Of a DNA stretch of 64,000 nucleotides, positions 35,318 to 46,479 are shown piece after piece. This stretch comes from Humulus lupulus (Eukaryota; Streptophyta; Magnoliopsida; Rosales; Cannabaceae): NCBI RefSeq assembly GCF_963169125.1, contig NC_084794.1, positions 113,188,358-113,252,357 of the forward strand, in the 5' to 3' direction. The position numbers were made by a program, and so were the translations under genes. The notes under the pieces were generated by a model. That model was not told the origin of the DNA. It saw only the letters and a list, made by a program, of their open reading frames with translations, and ran no database searches. How positions within the stretch are numbered: the stretch's first letter is position 1; every line of letters starts with the position of its first letter.

Positions 35318-37872
35318 ATGAGTACATTACGAAGATCTCCAAAAAAACACCTTGGTCCAGGTGCTTTATGCAATCTTGTGGCCAAAAAGCGAAAAGCATC
35401 ATTGAAGACTCAAGCTGATTGTGACGATATGTTGCTTGGAAGCCCTGTTTTAAAGAAAAAGAGTGCTCTTTGTAGGTTTTCTGCACCTGTTAGAGTTGTA
35501 ATTGATTCACCACTTGCTCTTAGTACTAGAGCAGCAACTCGTCGTATGGTCTATGATACAGAGCTAGATCCAAATGATGATGTGGAAGACATGGAGATGT
35601 CACTTGGAAGTTCAAAAACTAAACGATCTCTTAATTATGAAGTTGATAAGGTAGTTGATAGTGTTTGTGAAAAGGGAGTAAGGGAGGAACATGAAGAGAT
35701 AGCTGATGAGGAAAGGGTTGGTGTAGAATTTGAAGGGGCTATTGCACAATGTGAAGAAGTGCCTGATGCAGAATGTGAAGAAGTGGCTGAGATAGAACTT
35801 GAACAACCTCTTAGAAAATCTGTTAGATTACAAAAAACAACTGTTGAGGCAAATCAAACTGAGATTGAAGAAATACCTCAAGATGTAGATGCGAATGTAA
35901 TGAACTTAGCCAAGAAGACAAGGGGAAAAAATCTATTGGCAAATCTTACCAAGAGGAACAATGACTTAAGGATAATAAATTGGAATGAAAAAGGGCAACC
36001 AGTTGGTACTAACTCAGTGCAATTTTCTTCTTTTGTGGGCGCTCTTGTGCGAGAGGTTGTTCCTTACACTATTTCAGATTGGAGGAAAGTTTCACCAATA
36101 ACGAGAGATGTTCTTTGGGCATCTATTCAGGTAGAATTACAAGTTTTATGAGTGTATTTTTTTATATATATTCAGCTCTACACTTAAACATATAATATGT
36201 TATTCTATATTCTATTGTAGGCACAATATGACTTACATGATGATTGACAAAAAAAGATGTGCTTTGAAATGATGGCAGAACTATGGAGAGCTGGGAAATC
36301 TAGACTTGTAAAGGATATTATCAATGCAAAAAATGAGAGTGAACGACTAGCCTTAAAGCCGGATTGCATAAAAAGTGATGTAGAATGGAGAGCATTTGTT
36401 GCCAAAAAAATTAGTAAAGAACATTTGGTAAGAAATATGATGTAAGAAGTGATGTTGTTGCCTCTTTTATCTCTGTTGGTGTTAAATTAAATATAGTTAT
36501 GCCTCTTTTACTTATTTATTAAATAGGATATAAGGGCCAAATACCAAGAAAGAAGAAAGAAAGTTGTTGCACACACCTTAAGTCGAAGAGGATATGCTCG
36601 AACAATTGATGATATGGTAATAATTAAGTTTTATACTGTTTGTATTTTTGCTTCCATTATTGTAGTCTCTATTTTATAATCTCTATTGATGTATTGTTTA
36701 GAAGAAAGAAAATGAGGATGGTAAAATATCTAGAATCGATGCTTTTCAGAGAGCCCATACCAAGAAGAATGGTGAACCTGTAAACCCAACGGCATCTGAT
36801 ATTTTTGTGAGTATTAGTCATTTAATTTTTGTGAATTTTTACTTATTTTCCATAATGCATACATTAGTTATACTAATTTATATGCAGGGTTCATTGAATG
36901 AGATTCTCCTTGAAGACCCAAAATCTGGAACTACTGACAACGCTGATGAGGATGCCTTGACAAAATTGTTTGGTAACCCAAAATCTGGTCGTTTAATCGG
37001 ACAAGGAAGAGGCGTAACAAGGTCAAAGCTAACTGTTGTTAATATGTGTAATAGCAAGATCTCCAAGTTAGAAGAAGAGCAACATAATATAAAGCTCAAA
37101 ATGACTAAAATGATGAATCTACTTAAAGAACACTTGGTGGTATTTCTATCTTGCACTTATAAATCTAGTTTTCTTTTCTTCCAATGAAACTTATCTTGGT
37201 TTTATATTTAGGTTGGTGGTAAAGTGACACCAAGCGAAGGACAGTCTCGCAATGTACCGTAGTCAAACAATATTCAGCCCCCTAAGGTAAATTATAAAAG
37301 TTGTTATTGTTTTAAAATTTCATTTTAGAAGAACAATTACAGAAACTAATATATTGTCTTTAAAATAAATTTGGTAGAGTATTGCACTAGAAAAAAGACA
37401 TAACTTTACAGAAGGGAAGAATGCTTGCTACTTGCTTGACTGGGCAGATGCAATTGTTGCTGAAGGTCGTTGGGATTCTAGTGATCCAAAGATAACTGTA
37501 CATGGAAAGCCTCTTTGACCAGACTTTATGCGAGTATGGGTTGATGTTGCTATTGTACCAGAATCTTACTTATTTCATCCTAATCATGCGATGCTTACAA
37601 TACAAGAAGCAGTTGGTTCCACAGTTGCATGGCCTTCTAAAAAAGTTATTCCAAGAGGTACATTTTCATACTCAAAAAATAACTAATGTCTTATAATTTT
37701 GTGTTTGGTTTCTTTGTTTGCTTTGGTGTAGTTGTGAATCTATTATTTTGTATGTGGTGTCCTTTCTTGGATATAATTTCCATAGCATTTTTCTTGAAGT
37801 AATTTGTGATGCTAGATAATAACAATAAAATATTTCTTTGTTTATTTTGCAGATATGACAAGCGAAGTATAA
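35318..37872 (+). pseudogene. Second CACTA gene (TNPA/PF03004-like), eight exons, three nonsense codons
   Basis: All exons carry GT-AG borders and keep frame: 35318-36130, 36221-36427, 36527-36616, 36702-36806, 36888-37136, 37212-37286, 37378-37657, 37853-37872 (stop TAA), giving about 612 residues. The N-terminus is basic (RRSPKKHLG), then acidic and Glu-rich (about 85-180). Next is a region like the plant En/Spm transposase_24 family (about 205-400; DWRKVSPITRDVLWASIQ, RAKYQERRKK), a short coiled coil (about 465-490; SKLEEEQHNIKLKMTKMMNLL) and a C-terminal MRVWVDV...AVGSTVAWP block. Stops: TGA 36245, TAG 37260, TGA 37516. In En/Spm, TNPA-type proteins bind the subterminal repeats; that role here is inferred from position and similarity. 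Confidence 0.85.
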
Positions 37873-38099
37873 AAGGATACTTAAGACTCCTTGAAAGTAG
37901 TAACTTTGTTTATTTCTTTGTGTTGAAAGTAGTAACTTTTAGACTCCTTGAATACTTAAAGAATATTTTGTTATTGATGACAGTGTTGAATGTTTTAAAC
38001 TAAATTATGGATTGTTAATTCAATGTAGAATGTTCTTACTTTTTGTTATTTGAAAATCAAGTTCATTTGATGATGCTAGTATATATTAGAAAGCTAATT

Positions 38100-38622
38100 T
38101 TAATTATATAAAAAAAATTAAAATATAATAGAATAAATTAGTGTTATATAAATAAAATATATAATGAGAATTTAAATATATCTAAATATAACAATAATAC
38201 GAAAATTGAGTTATAATATATATTACAATAACACTTTTTATGCAAAGAATTATGTTATGCAAACTTCATTATATAACACAAAAAATTTGTTATACTAAAG
38301 TATAGTATAACACAAAAAATGTGTTATACTAAAGTGTAGTATAACACAAAAAAAGTGTTATACCAAAGTGTAGTATAACACAAAAAAAGTGTTATATAAT
38401 CGACTATAAATAACATAATTCAACACTTATCTATATATTAAAATAACACAGAAATTGTGTTATCGTTGACAGTACAATAACACATCTGTATAACACTGAT
38501 AAAGTGTTATGTAAAGTACCCTGACCTACGATAACATAGTCTGTCTTAACACATCAGAAAGTGTTATCGTATGTTTTGATAACACATTTTCGGTGTTATT
38601 AAAAGTATTTTTTCTTGTAGTG
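38100..38622 (+). repeat. CACTA 3' subterminal repeat region and terminus
   Basis: Many short direct and inverted copies of 'gtgttat'/'ataacac' crowd 38220-38600, including three near-identical 'aagtgtagtataacacaaaaa' units at about 38300, 38333 and 38366. The last bases are ...ttcttgtagtg. The 5' end has only one clear 'ataacac' (23628). Such motifs are the TNPA-binding sites of En/Spm-type elements. Confidence 0.8.
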
Positions 38623-40730
38623 CCGGCTTAGCGAAAAAGTCATGGCGGGGGATTTATACCCGGCTCGGGGCGAGCCTGGGGGTATTTCTGGGAATTTAGA
38701 GAATATATTGGGTCAATTTTGACATTGAGGAATATAATTGGTGATTAGTTAGGTGTTGGGAAGTAAGTGGTAGATATTTGAGACACTCGAGGAATTAGCA
38801 GGAATTGGGTGAAATGACCAAAATGCCCCTAGGTGGATTAAAAGGCTTAGGAATTATGGGAGGGTATTGTGGTCATTTGGCTTGTAAAGGATAAATGTTA
38901 TTAGGATTTATACTTAGTGGATGGTGTAGAAAGGGCTGGAATTCTGAAGGAAAGAAAGGAAAGAAAAGAAAGAAGAGAAGGAAAAAGGGAATTAGGAGTC
39001 TACCTTTCTCTCTCTCTCTCTCGGTTGAAGGACTTCTCTCCATTTCTTTAAGGAGTTTGGAGCTAAAACTCAGAGTGAGTCTAGACAGGACCTTGAGGCT
39101 AGGATCCCTGTTCTGGTTTGAGGAATTGGCAGAGCAATCCATCCACCTGAGGTAAGACTTTGAGGTTAATATTCAGTTTTTTGTATTGGTGTTGAGTTTG
39201 TTTTTCTAAGCAAAGTTCTGTGGCAATTCAAGGAAGTTGAGGCTGAATATTTGAGGAGGAGAAGGCTAAGGAATAGTGGGAGACAACCTAGGCTAAACTC
39301 ATCCAGCAAAGGTAAGGAATTCAAGTTTAAGTCCTCTGGTTTCAGTTGTTATTTAATTGAGTTTCTGAGCTTTAGGTCCAGCCATGGTGAATTTTGTGAT
39401 TTGGAGTGCATGTGCTTAAGTTTTGTGTGGTTGGGATGTTTTGGATGAGTGGAGGATGTTGATAAGCTTTTTTTTGTGTTTGGTTGAAGTTTGGAAGAGT
39501 TTTGGTAAGGTTGGGCTCATGAAAAATTGAAGGAGAAAAATACAGGGTTTGTTGTACTGTGATTAGCGCTACAGCACTAGCTATTGGGCGTTGTAGCGCT
39601 AGGCCATGTTGTCTGGGGCATTTTTGGCCCTGCTTGTAGCACTGTAGCACCCTCCAAAGAGCACTGTAGTGCTACCCTATTTCCAGAAAAGTGTTTTTGG
39701 ATTATTTTCAAGGATTTTTGCCCGGGGATTCAGGGTTTGATTCCACCACCCCATTTGGTGGAATTAGGGCTTCCCGAAGGCTCGGGATTTGTCCTGAGGT
39801 TAGGTTTTGAACTTGAGGTTTGGTGATGATTCTAATCTATGGTTGTGACTAGGTGTGCGCTAGGGCTCGAGAGGGATCGTGCTTGAGAATCAAATCGAAC
39901 AAAGCTAGCAAATCTAAAGGTAAGAAAACTGCACCCGGTTATGTGTTTGTGATGGGACTAAGGGCTCCCTATACCTGTATAATGTCATAGATGGTATTCT
40001 GTCATGGGACATGTGGAAAATGACCTAAGGGTGCCGTAAATTATACTTGCGCACAGGGCGCGGCTTGGCCACTGGTAGCCGAGGATAGCTTAACATTCAC
40101 TGAGCTCGGTTTAAGTGGGCCGAAGTCAGTGGGATAAATAGAGGGTGCGGCCTAAGGGCATTAACCCTAGTTATTATATGTGGATTGATTGTTGATATGA
40201 ATTTATATAATTGGTATGATGAATACTTGATCATCAGGAATGCTTAAACTGTTGAGTACATGCTTATGCGATATGAGTTATCTAATTGCCTGTTGAATGA
40301 TTGTGCTCTGTTATTGTGTTTTCTTGCTGGGCCTTGGCTCACGGGTGCTTCGTGGTGCAGGTAAAGGCAAAGGCAAGTTGGACCAATCCTGAGATGGAGG
40401 GCTACGGGGTTGAATGTACATGGTCAGCTATTCAGCTGCCACGGCCGAGGAGTGGAACAGGACGGGATATGCTTAACTGCCTGTTTTGCCATAGTATGGC
40501 TAGTCACTGTATTTAAATCTTGAATCTTTTGTAGACAGTCTTAAACTTATTACTTTTGGGATTCCATGTAAATAGAAAATGTTTATTTATAAGAAATGCA
40601 GCTTTTGAGACCAAAATCTTTTAACCCTAGTTCAACTATAGTCTGGTAACACGTTTTGATTAAATGACTTGATTAGCAAGTCTTGCACCTTTATAAACAC
40701 ATAACAATCTTGGCTATCCAGGGCTTTACA
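38623..40730 (+). repeat. LTR-C, main segment
   Basis: It contains all four AGGTAAG-type motifs (39150, 39310, 39918, and AGGTAAA at 40359), the palindrome ladder (39564-39673) and the hairpin (39740-39764). It ends ...ggctatccagggctttaca. The 40320-40365 block 'ttcttgctgggccttggctcacgggtgc' is shared with LTR-E, LTR-F and Tek1. Confidence 0.9.
39564..39673 (+). repeat. Palindrome ladder, LTR-C (2 pairs)
   Basis: TAGCGCTACAGCACTA (39564-39579) and GCGTTGTAGCGC (39588-39599) form pair one. GTAGCACTGTAGCAC (39636-39650) and AGCACTGTAGTGCT (39660-39673) form pair two. Centre spacings are 22-23 bp and the pair offset is about 72 bp. Confidence 0.7.
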
Positions 40731-40734
40731 ACAC

Positions 40735-40877
40735 AGTTGATCTATCACTCTAGCAGACACAAACGAGTGGGTAGCCCCCGAATCAAACAATGCAATATAA
40801 GAAGAACCAACACTAGAGATCTGACCTGTCACAACTGAGGGGCTAGCCTCTGCCTCAATATGAGTCAAAGTGAACAC
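40735..40877 (-). pseudogene. Tek2 protease, N-terminal half
   Basis: Reads EASPSVVTGQISSVGSSYI then the aspartic-protease active site DSGATHSF and RVIDQLC. It breaks off at the LTR-C insertion and continues at 23296. The active-site triad is intact, unlike Tek1. Confidence 0.88.
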
Positions 40878-40879
40878 CC

Positions 40880-41985
40880 TGTTGGAGCGAGACTGTCGCC
40901 TTGCTTCGGCTCCTCCTTCCTGGCTTGTGGGCAGTCCTTCTTCAAATTATTGCACTCCCACGGACAAAGCAGGCCCTAATCCTGCACTCACCCTGATGTT
41001 GTCGTCTACACCGAGGACACACTGGGAAACTCCTTTAGTTGTCACTTCCGCCCTGACGACCACTAAGACCACCCCGTGCCCTCCTATCAGAACTGGGAGG
41101 AACAAAGGAATCTGGGGCCTTTCTCTTCTGCTCACCGGAGCCACCACCCCGGTTGGATCCAATAAGAGGAGGCACTGTCCTCCTTGCATCGCGCCTAACA
41201 GTGCTCTCTCTCCAAATCTGGTCCTCGGCCCCCTCAGCTGTAAGGGCCTTGTCTACCACCTGAGTGTAGGTAGTAGTCTCTGGATCCAAAGTGATCTTCA
41301 CATCACGGGCGATCATAATGTTCAATCCCCGTACTAACCTGTCCCTTCTTGCTGCATCTGTCGGCACTAGATCTGGCGCAAACTTCGCCAAATGGTCAAA
41401 CTTCAAAGCATACTCCGTCACGGTCATCCGGTTCTGAGTCAGGTTGATAAACTCATCAACCTTCGCAGCTCAGACTGCCACACTGTAATATTTCTCATTA
41501 AAGATACTTCTAAATTCGTCCCAGGTCATAACTGCCACATTCCTCCTCTGAACCACTACATCCCACCAGATGCGGGCGTCTTCTCTGAACATGTAGCTTG
41601 CATAAGCTACCCTCTCGTTCCCCTCAACCCTCATGAAATCAAGAATGGAGGAGATCATATTCATCCACTGCTCTGCCCGCAGTGGGTCTGGTCCACCCTC
41701 AAAGGTAGGAGGATGTTGTATTCTGAACCGCTCATATAAGGGTTCCCACTTATTCTCCACAACAGGTTGAACTGGCGCTGGCGCCATAACCTGCTGAATC
41801 GGCAACCCTGTAACCTATGGAGGGGCCTGCTGCCTCAGCTGGCGAAGTTCTTCCTCTGTTCGTTGTAGCCTTCATTCCATTCCAGCAAACATCTGCTGGC
41901 AATTCTGTGGGGCAGGTGGAGGGTCTTGACCCTGGTTATCATCCTCGGCCCGACTTCCGCGGAGTCTAGATGATTGACAAGGTAT
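40880..41985 (-). pseudogene. Tek2 gag, broken
   Basis: From 41985 downwards: an N-terminal stretch with DDNQGQDPPPAP, then 41805-41470 (NKWEPLYERFRIQHPPTFEGG, EDARIWWDV, FRSIFNEKYY) and 41427-41035 (VTEYALKFDHLAKFAPD, RDVKITLDPETTTY). Capsid segments align collinearly with Tek1 gag. Stops near 41815, 41470 and 41035 and a frame change near 40990 interrupt it. The zinc knuckle region is degenerate (CPRCRRQHQGEC then RACFVRG), with cysteines lost. Confidence 0.85.
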
Positions 41986-42304
41986 CTCAACAAATATGCC
42001 TGCAACCAATGATGCCGCTCATCAGGCATGATAACAACATCCAAAACCACCTCATAATCACATCAGTCAACCATAAGCAACAATCCACATAACTCTCAAA
42101 TAACATATATAACACAACGGGCCATGCCCTGACATCATGCATACGTTAAATCATTCATCATGCTCTATATCAAATAAGCAGGCAAACAGGGCATTTAAGC
42201 ACATATTTCAACATAATGGTCAATCATACCAACCAACCTTGAGTCGAGCTTACAACTGACGGCGAGCATACATGTTCGGTCATTCTCCAGAAACCATAAA
42301 CCTT

Positions 42305-42324
42305 AGCTCACTTTGATACCAAGT
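42305..42324 (-). other. Primer-binding site of Tek2
   Basis: On the minus strand, ACTTGGTATCAAAGTGAGC follows the 5' LTR directly. It matches the initiator tRNA-Met site of Tek1 except AGAGC to AAAGT. Confidence 0.8.
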
Positions 42325-44455
42325 TGTAATGCCCTACTGCCTTAAAGCCGTTACTAAGTGAGTTTAAACGTGCAATTAACTTGCTAATCGAGGTTTTAAG
42401 ACAAACGTGTAATTAAATCATAATCAGAGTCATAAACTTGAGAATAAACCTTTCATTGAAAATTATAAGATATATAACATTTGGGATCCCAAAAACATTG
42501 TTTAGAAATATTTACAACTCAAAACTTAGTTAGAGTCGACTAAATGACAAAATTCGAGTTTTGTACAAACATCTCTCAAAATACTCCTGGTCGTGACAGC
42601 CAGACAGACCGGACATGTACGTGCCATTCGTCCCGCTCGCCAACCTCAAGGTTGATTGTCTCTCCCTTTTCCTTTACCTGCACCATAGAGCACCCGTGAG
42701 CCGAAGCCCAGCAAGAAAACCCTCACAAGTAGATAATAAACGTATATCAAACACTTAATATAAAATCAAGCCAACACCAGGTCATACATGTACGGCCATG
42801 TCGTCCCAGGCGCTTTACCAGGCCCTGGGTTCGCGATCTAAACTGGATATCCCAGGTATCCCTTGGGGTCTCACCCTGGCAACTCGCACTCCGCGTGCTA
42901 AACGCTGCTCCCGGCCCCTTGCCGTTCTCGGCCTTCACCGTTCCCGGCCATCGTCGTTCCATCATTAATATATACACATAATATACTAAATAGATATTAA
43001 AACACACATAAATTCAGTCAAAGGGCCATGTTCAGCAACACAGTCATATAGGTCGAGCCCTGCAATACAAGCTCTATGGGAACAGTAGTTTTCTTACCTG
43101 TGTCCCGAGCTTTCTAGGCACCAATGTCCCGAGCACAGTTCCCTAGTCCGAGCCTCGCCGAAACCCTAGTCACAATGCATTAACAATTTCATCCACCAAG
43201 TTCTAATCCACTAAATAGCTTCGAGCCATAATTCTAATCTCCGGGACCTTGAATTCTAACAATCCAGGTGATAAAATCCATCCCGAGCCTTAACAATTAA
43301 GTTCCCAAGTCAAAACCCACTAGTCATCCTACACCTTGGGCTAGGGTCGCGGCTAGCCTCAAAACAGAGGCTAAACACCTCCCTGAAAACACACATGGGC
43401 CGCGGCATGCTTGGCCAAGCGCCACGGCACGCCCCAAGGTCAGTGGCCTCCCCAGGCCTTGCGTTCACACGGGCCGCGGCATGCCCCTCCTAGGGTTGCG
43501 GCCCTCGCCTCCAAACCCAGAAAAACATCATTTTTCCCTGCATTTCCTTCGAGCCAACACTTCCAAAATCACCTCAACCCAACACTTAAACCCAAAATTC
43601 ACACTTAAGCAACCTAAACATACCAACAAACTCAAGAACCAATTCCTACACCCATCTAGAAATCAAAACCAATCTTTGAATCCAAACCATGCACATCCTA
43701 AGAAAACCAGCAGGAATTCAAGCAAAATACTTATAATTTGAAGCTTACCCTTGCTGAATTATGTTTCTGTTGTTGATCCTCTAGGTTTCAAGCTTTAATT
43801 CCTCAAGACTACCAGCCCAATTCCTTAGCTTCTAGTTAGTTTCACCAAGATTTCCTTTGATATGCCTTAGAGAAAAATGGAGAGAGAGAAGAGAAGACAA
43901 CTTCAAGAGAGAGGGAAAGAAAGAGTCAATTTCTGATTTTCTAAAGACTTCATAGGCTTTGTTTTATTTAACTTAAGCTTTAAGGTTACCTCAAGGCTCG
44001 GGGTACCAAAAACATCCCCGAGGGAAAAATGGTAAATTTCCCCCATATTCACTCCTAAACGTTCTAACCTCAAATATATCTCTAAATATTTATTTCCATA
44101 ACCCGATAACCCCATAAAACATCTGATACCTATAATACCCCTTGACCCGCCCCGGGTCGGATTCTCAACCCCGTTGTGACTTTTTGACTAACGGCTCCCT
44201 AGGACTGTCTCGAATCATGCTACATAGATATATCACAAACATATCACGTTTATCACATTTATGCCCTCAACGGGGTAAAATCACAAACATGCCCCTAATA
44301 TCCAAACGGGGCCCACATGCATATTTAATTCAACTAAACATGCATCTTTATCACATATTCACATAAATTCACATATTATAACAATAATTCACTTATTTCC
44401 CTCCAGGCATACTAATCAAGGCCCTAAGCCTTATTAGCAAATTTGGGTCGTTACA
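42325..44455 (-). repeat. Tek2 5' LTR
   Basis: 2,131 bp. Its proximal end has TGTAATGCC instead of TGTAACGTCC. It is highly similar to 17794-19981 over its whole length, with a few short indels (for example one fewer palindrome box near 43340 and a shorter repeat near 42920). Confidence 0.93.
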
Positions 44456-44460
44456 ACAAG

Positions 44461-45337
44461 TCATTTGGACTAAACATGTGATTAAGCCACTACAAGTTTA
44501 GGTATTTAAAATTTTGGTCAAGTCATAACCATTTCATTAAACCCAAAACATGTTCTTTACACAGGATCCCAAAAAACATTAGTTTAAAAACTAGTTACAA
44601 CATCCAAATTACATAATAAGCCGACCTAGGCGGCAAAAGGTGGGCTCAACCCTAGCTTCCTTAAGAATCTCGGTCGTGGTGGTCGAGCGGACTGCATATG
44701 TACATGTCACTGCTATCGCCCTCCGACTCATGGCTGGTTGAGCTTCTCCTTACCTTTACCTGCACCACAAAGCACCCGTGAGCCAAAAGACTCAGCAAGA
44801 AAACATGTTAAATAATTCACAGAGTAATATATCTGCCAAATAGTAATAACTGAATCTGGTGTCCTTCTTATACAAATCAACAACCATAGAGTCGCACAAG
44901 TGCGTGTCACACTTTCTTTCAATATGTTTAGCATCCGAGCCAGTTAAGTGCATGTTTCACTCCTAGGGTGGCCCAGCCATGGTGGCCCGCACTCCACATG
45001 CATAATGCCAATCTCAGCTTATAAGCTGAGTCCTACTGATCCTCGACTCATAAGTCGAGCCTCACAAGCCCTTGACTTATAAGTCCAAGCTTTTAGACCC
45101 TCGGCTTATAGGACGAGTCTCTCAAAATCCGATGTACCCTCGACTAATAAGTCAATCTCGCTCTAACATCCTAATAATCCCCTGATTTATAAACCGAGCT
45201 CTCTAGTCACAACAGACAATCACATATTTCATTTGTCATACATACATTTACAATGTATTATAATACACTCAAATAACATACATAGGCATAATCATAATCA
45301 TGCGCATTTCAGTGTGCTTAATCAGACACTCACAAAC
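44461..45337 (-). repeat. LTR-B, second segment
   Basis: Continues LTR-B after Tek2 (tcatttggactaaacatgtg). It carries the 'ccttacctttacctgcaccac' block at 44751 (fourth donor-like motif in sense). A degenerate tandem tract at 45010-45200 repeats 'ctcgacttataagtcgagcc', another short inverted-repeat word. Confidence 0.8.
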
Positions 45338-45895
45338 TGTAATGACCCAACTATTTCTAAGACCTTGGGCCATTAAAAACTACTCGACATAACTACTATT
45401 TTGGGAAACATTCATAAAAAATAACATAACTTTATTAAAACCCAAAAATATTGTATCAAATACAAGATAAAATGTGGGATGGTATGGGATCCCATTGTTT
45501 AGAAAACATAGAACAAAACATAAACTTAAATCATTTGTTCAAAACTAAATGCAGAATTACAAAAGAAAAACATAATTCAAAAACTAAAATAAACGTCATC
45601 CTCGATCGACTCGCAGCCCATTCATTCCATTCATCCTCAACACACAAGTCAAGCCATAAAGAATCTTTCCACCTCCGTATCTAGTTTCCTGCATCACATT
45701 AAAAATAAAGGAGTGAGCCTAATGCCCAGCAAGGAAAATCTACCAACTACATATAACATAAATCATATACATAAGACTATATCATAAACATATACTATAA
45801 AACATATATCATATAAGACTACAATGGCCATCATACTTCTTGGGGATTGTGAACTAAGCAAGTCATATGCCCATAGATTTGTGGGGCTTGCAAGC
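45338..45895 (-). repeat. LTR-D, 3' segment
   Basis: AT-rich, with 'catataac/catatac' repeats at 45755-45825 that match 51830-51920 across Tat1. No gene. Tat1 inserted after CAAGC (45891-45895). Confidence 0.7.
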
Positions 45896-46096
45896 TGTTG
45901 ACGGTGAGAACTCGTCAACTAAGTTGAGTTGGAAGAAATTATCAAGTTAGGATCGTCAATAAAAAAGCTATAGAAATCAAAGCAATAACTCAAGAATTAT
46001 GACAGAATAACAATGAGAAGTCAATCAATCTTTCATTAACTCTCAAGCCTTTGCTACAGTAGAACTTCCAACCCCCTTTCAGGTGGTGTTAGAGTT

Positions 46097-46106
46097 CCTT
46101 TTATAG
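46097..46106 (-). promoter_or_regulatory. TATA box in Tat1 3' LTR
   Basis: CTATAAAAGG on the minus strand, about 200 bp before the LTR end. The same sequence is at 50229-50238 in the 5' LTR, where it would drive element transcription. Confidence 0.6.
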
Positions 46107-46479
46107 TAGGCTCTAATGGCCCTTGGTACATGGTGGTCCAGGAGACCAAGGGGTACATAAGTACTATGTCAGGGGAGTGGCTTCAGAGGTTGTGGTCGTA
46201 CATCCAGTACAGAAGCAGGTATCAGGAGGATGTCTCCACTACTTGTCCGTACCCATGCCAGAGGAGTGGTGGCAGACGTAGTGGTGCAGGTGGTAGTGGT
46301 GTCGACTCTGACTCCTGGCCATAGACGTACGGGCTCTAACTCCTATCCTTGCAATCCCACTCCTGACATTCCCACTACTTGTCTGGTAAGGGTACCATAT
46401 CCGTACTCTGACTTCATTAGGTTTGTAGGTACATTCCATATTCATGCGTGTACCTTGCCACTTGTGAGTATTCTCACCT

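Larger units (their letters stand above)
23593..38622 (+). mobile_element. CACTA (En/Spm) DNA transposon, 15.0 kb, with captured GTPase exons
   Basis: Termini are CACTACACC at 23593 and, as reverse complement, CACTACAAG at 38622. Inside are a TNP2-type transposase gene, a second multi-exon gene of the TNPA/PF03004 class and AT-rich subterminal repeats at the 3' end. The flanking trinucleotide CGG occurs on both sides, each one base from the terminus (cgg-t-CACTA and TAGTG-c-cgg), an offset target duplication. Comparison with the empty site in LTR-F supports the borders. Both genes carry nonsense codons, so the copy is not autonomous now. Confidence 0.9.
23297..40730 (+). mobile_element. LTR-C: solo LTR inserted in the Tek2 protease, carrying a CACTA element
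   Basis: Target duplication ACACA is at 23292-23296 and 40731-40735. LTR-C sequence is 23297-23592 plus 38623-40730, about 2.4 kb, running from TGTAACGACCC to GGGCTTTACA with no internal region. The Tek2 protease frame resumes exactly across it (RVIDQLC before, [10 protein letters not shown] after). The remaining 15 kb is the CACTA transposon. Confidence 0.92.
17794..44455 (-). mobile_element. Tek2: complete Tekay-like chromovirus, minus strand
   Basis: The 5' LTR is 42325-44455, the 3' LTR 17794-19981, and the target duplication ACAAG is at 17789-17793 and 44456-44460. A PBS-like TTGGTATCAAAG follows the 5' LTR and a GAGGAGGGGATAGT polypurine tract precedes the 3' LTR (19982-19996). The internal region is cut in the protease by LTR-C (23297-40730). 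Its pol is more intact than that of Tek1, consistent with later insertion. Confidence 0.93.

Noticed and set aside
38873..39155. Overlapping 85-90 codon ORFs on both strands in LTR-C
   Set aside because: Low-complexity Lys/Arg or Phe/Pro-rich translations of a GA-rich tract; no family match.
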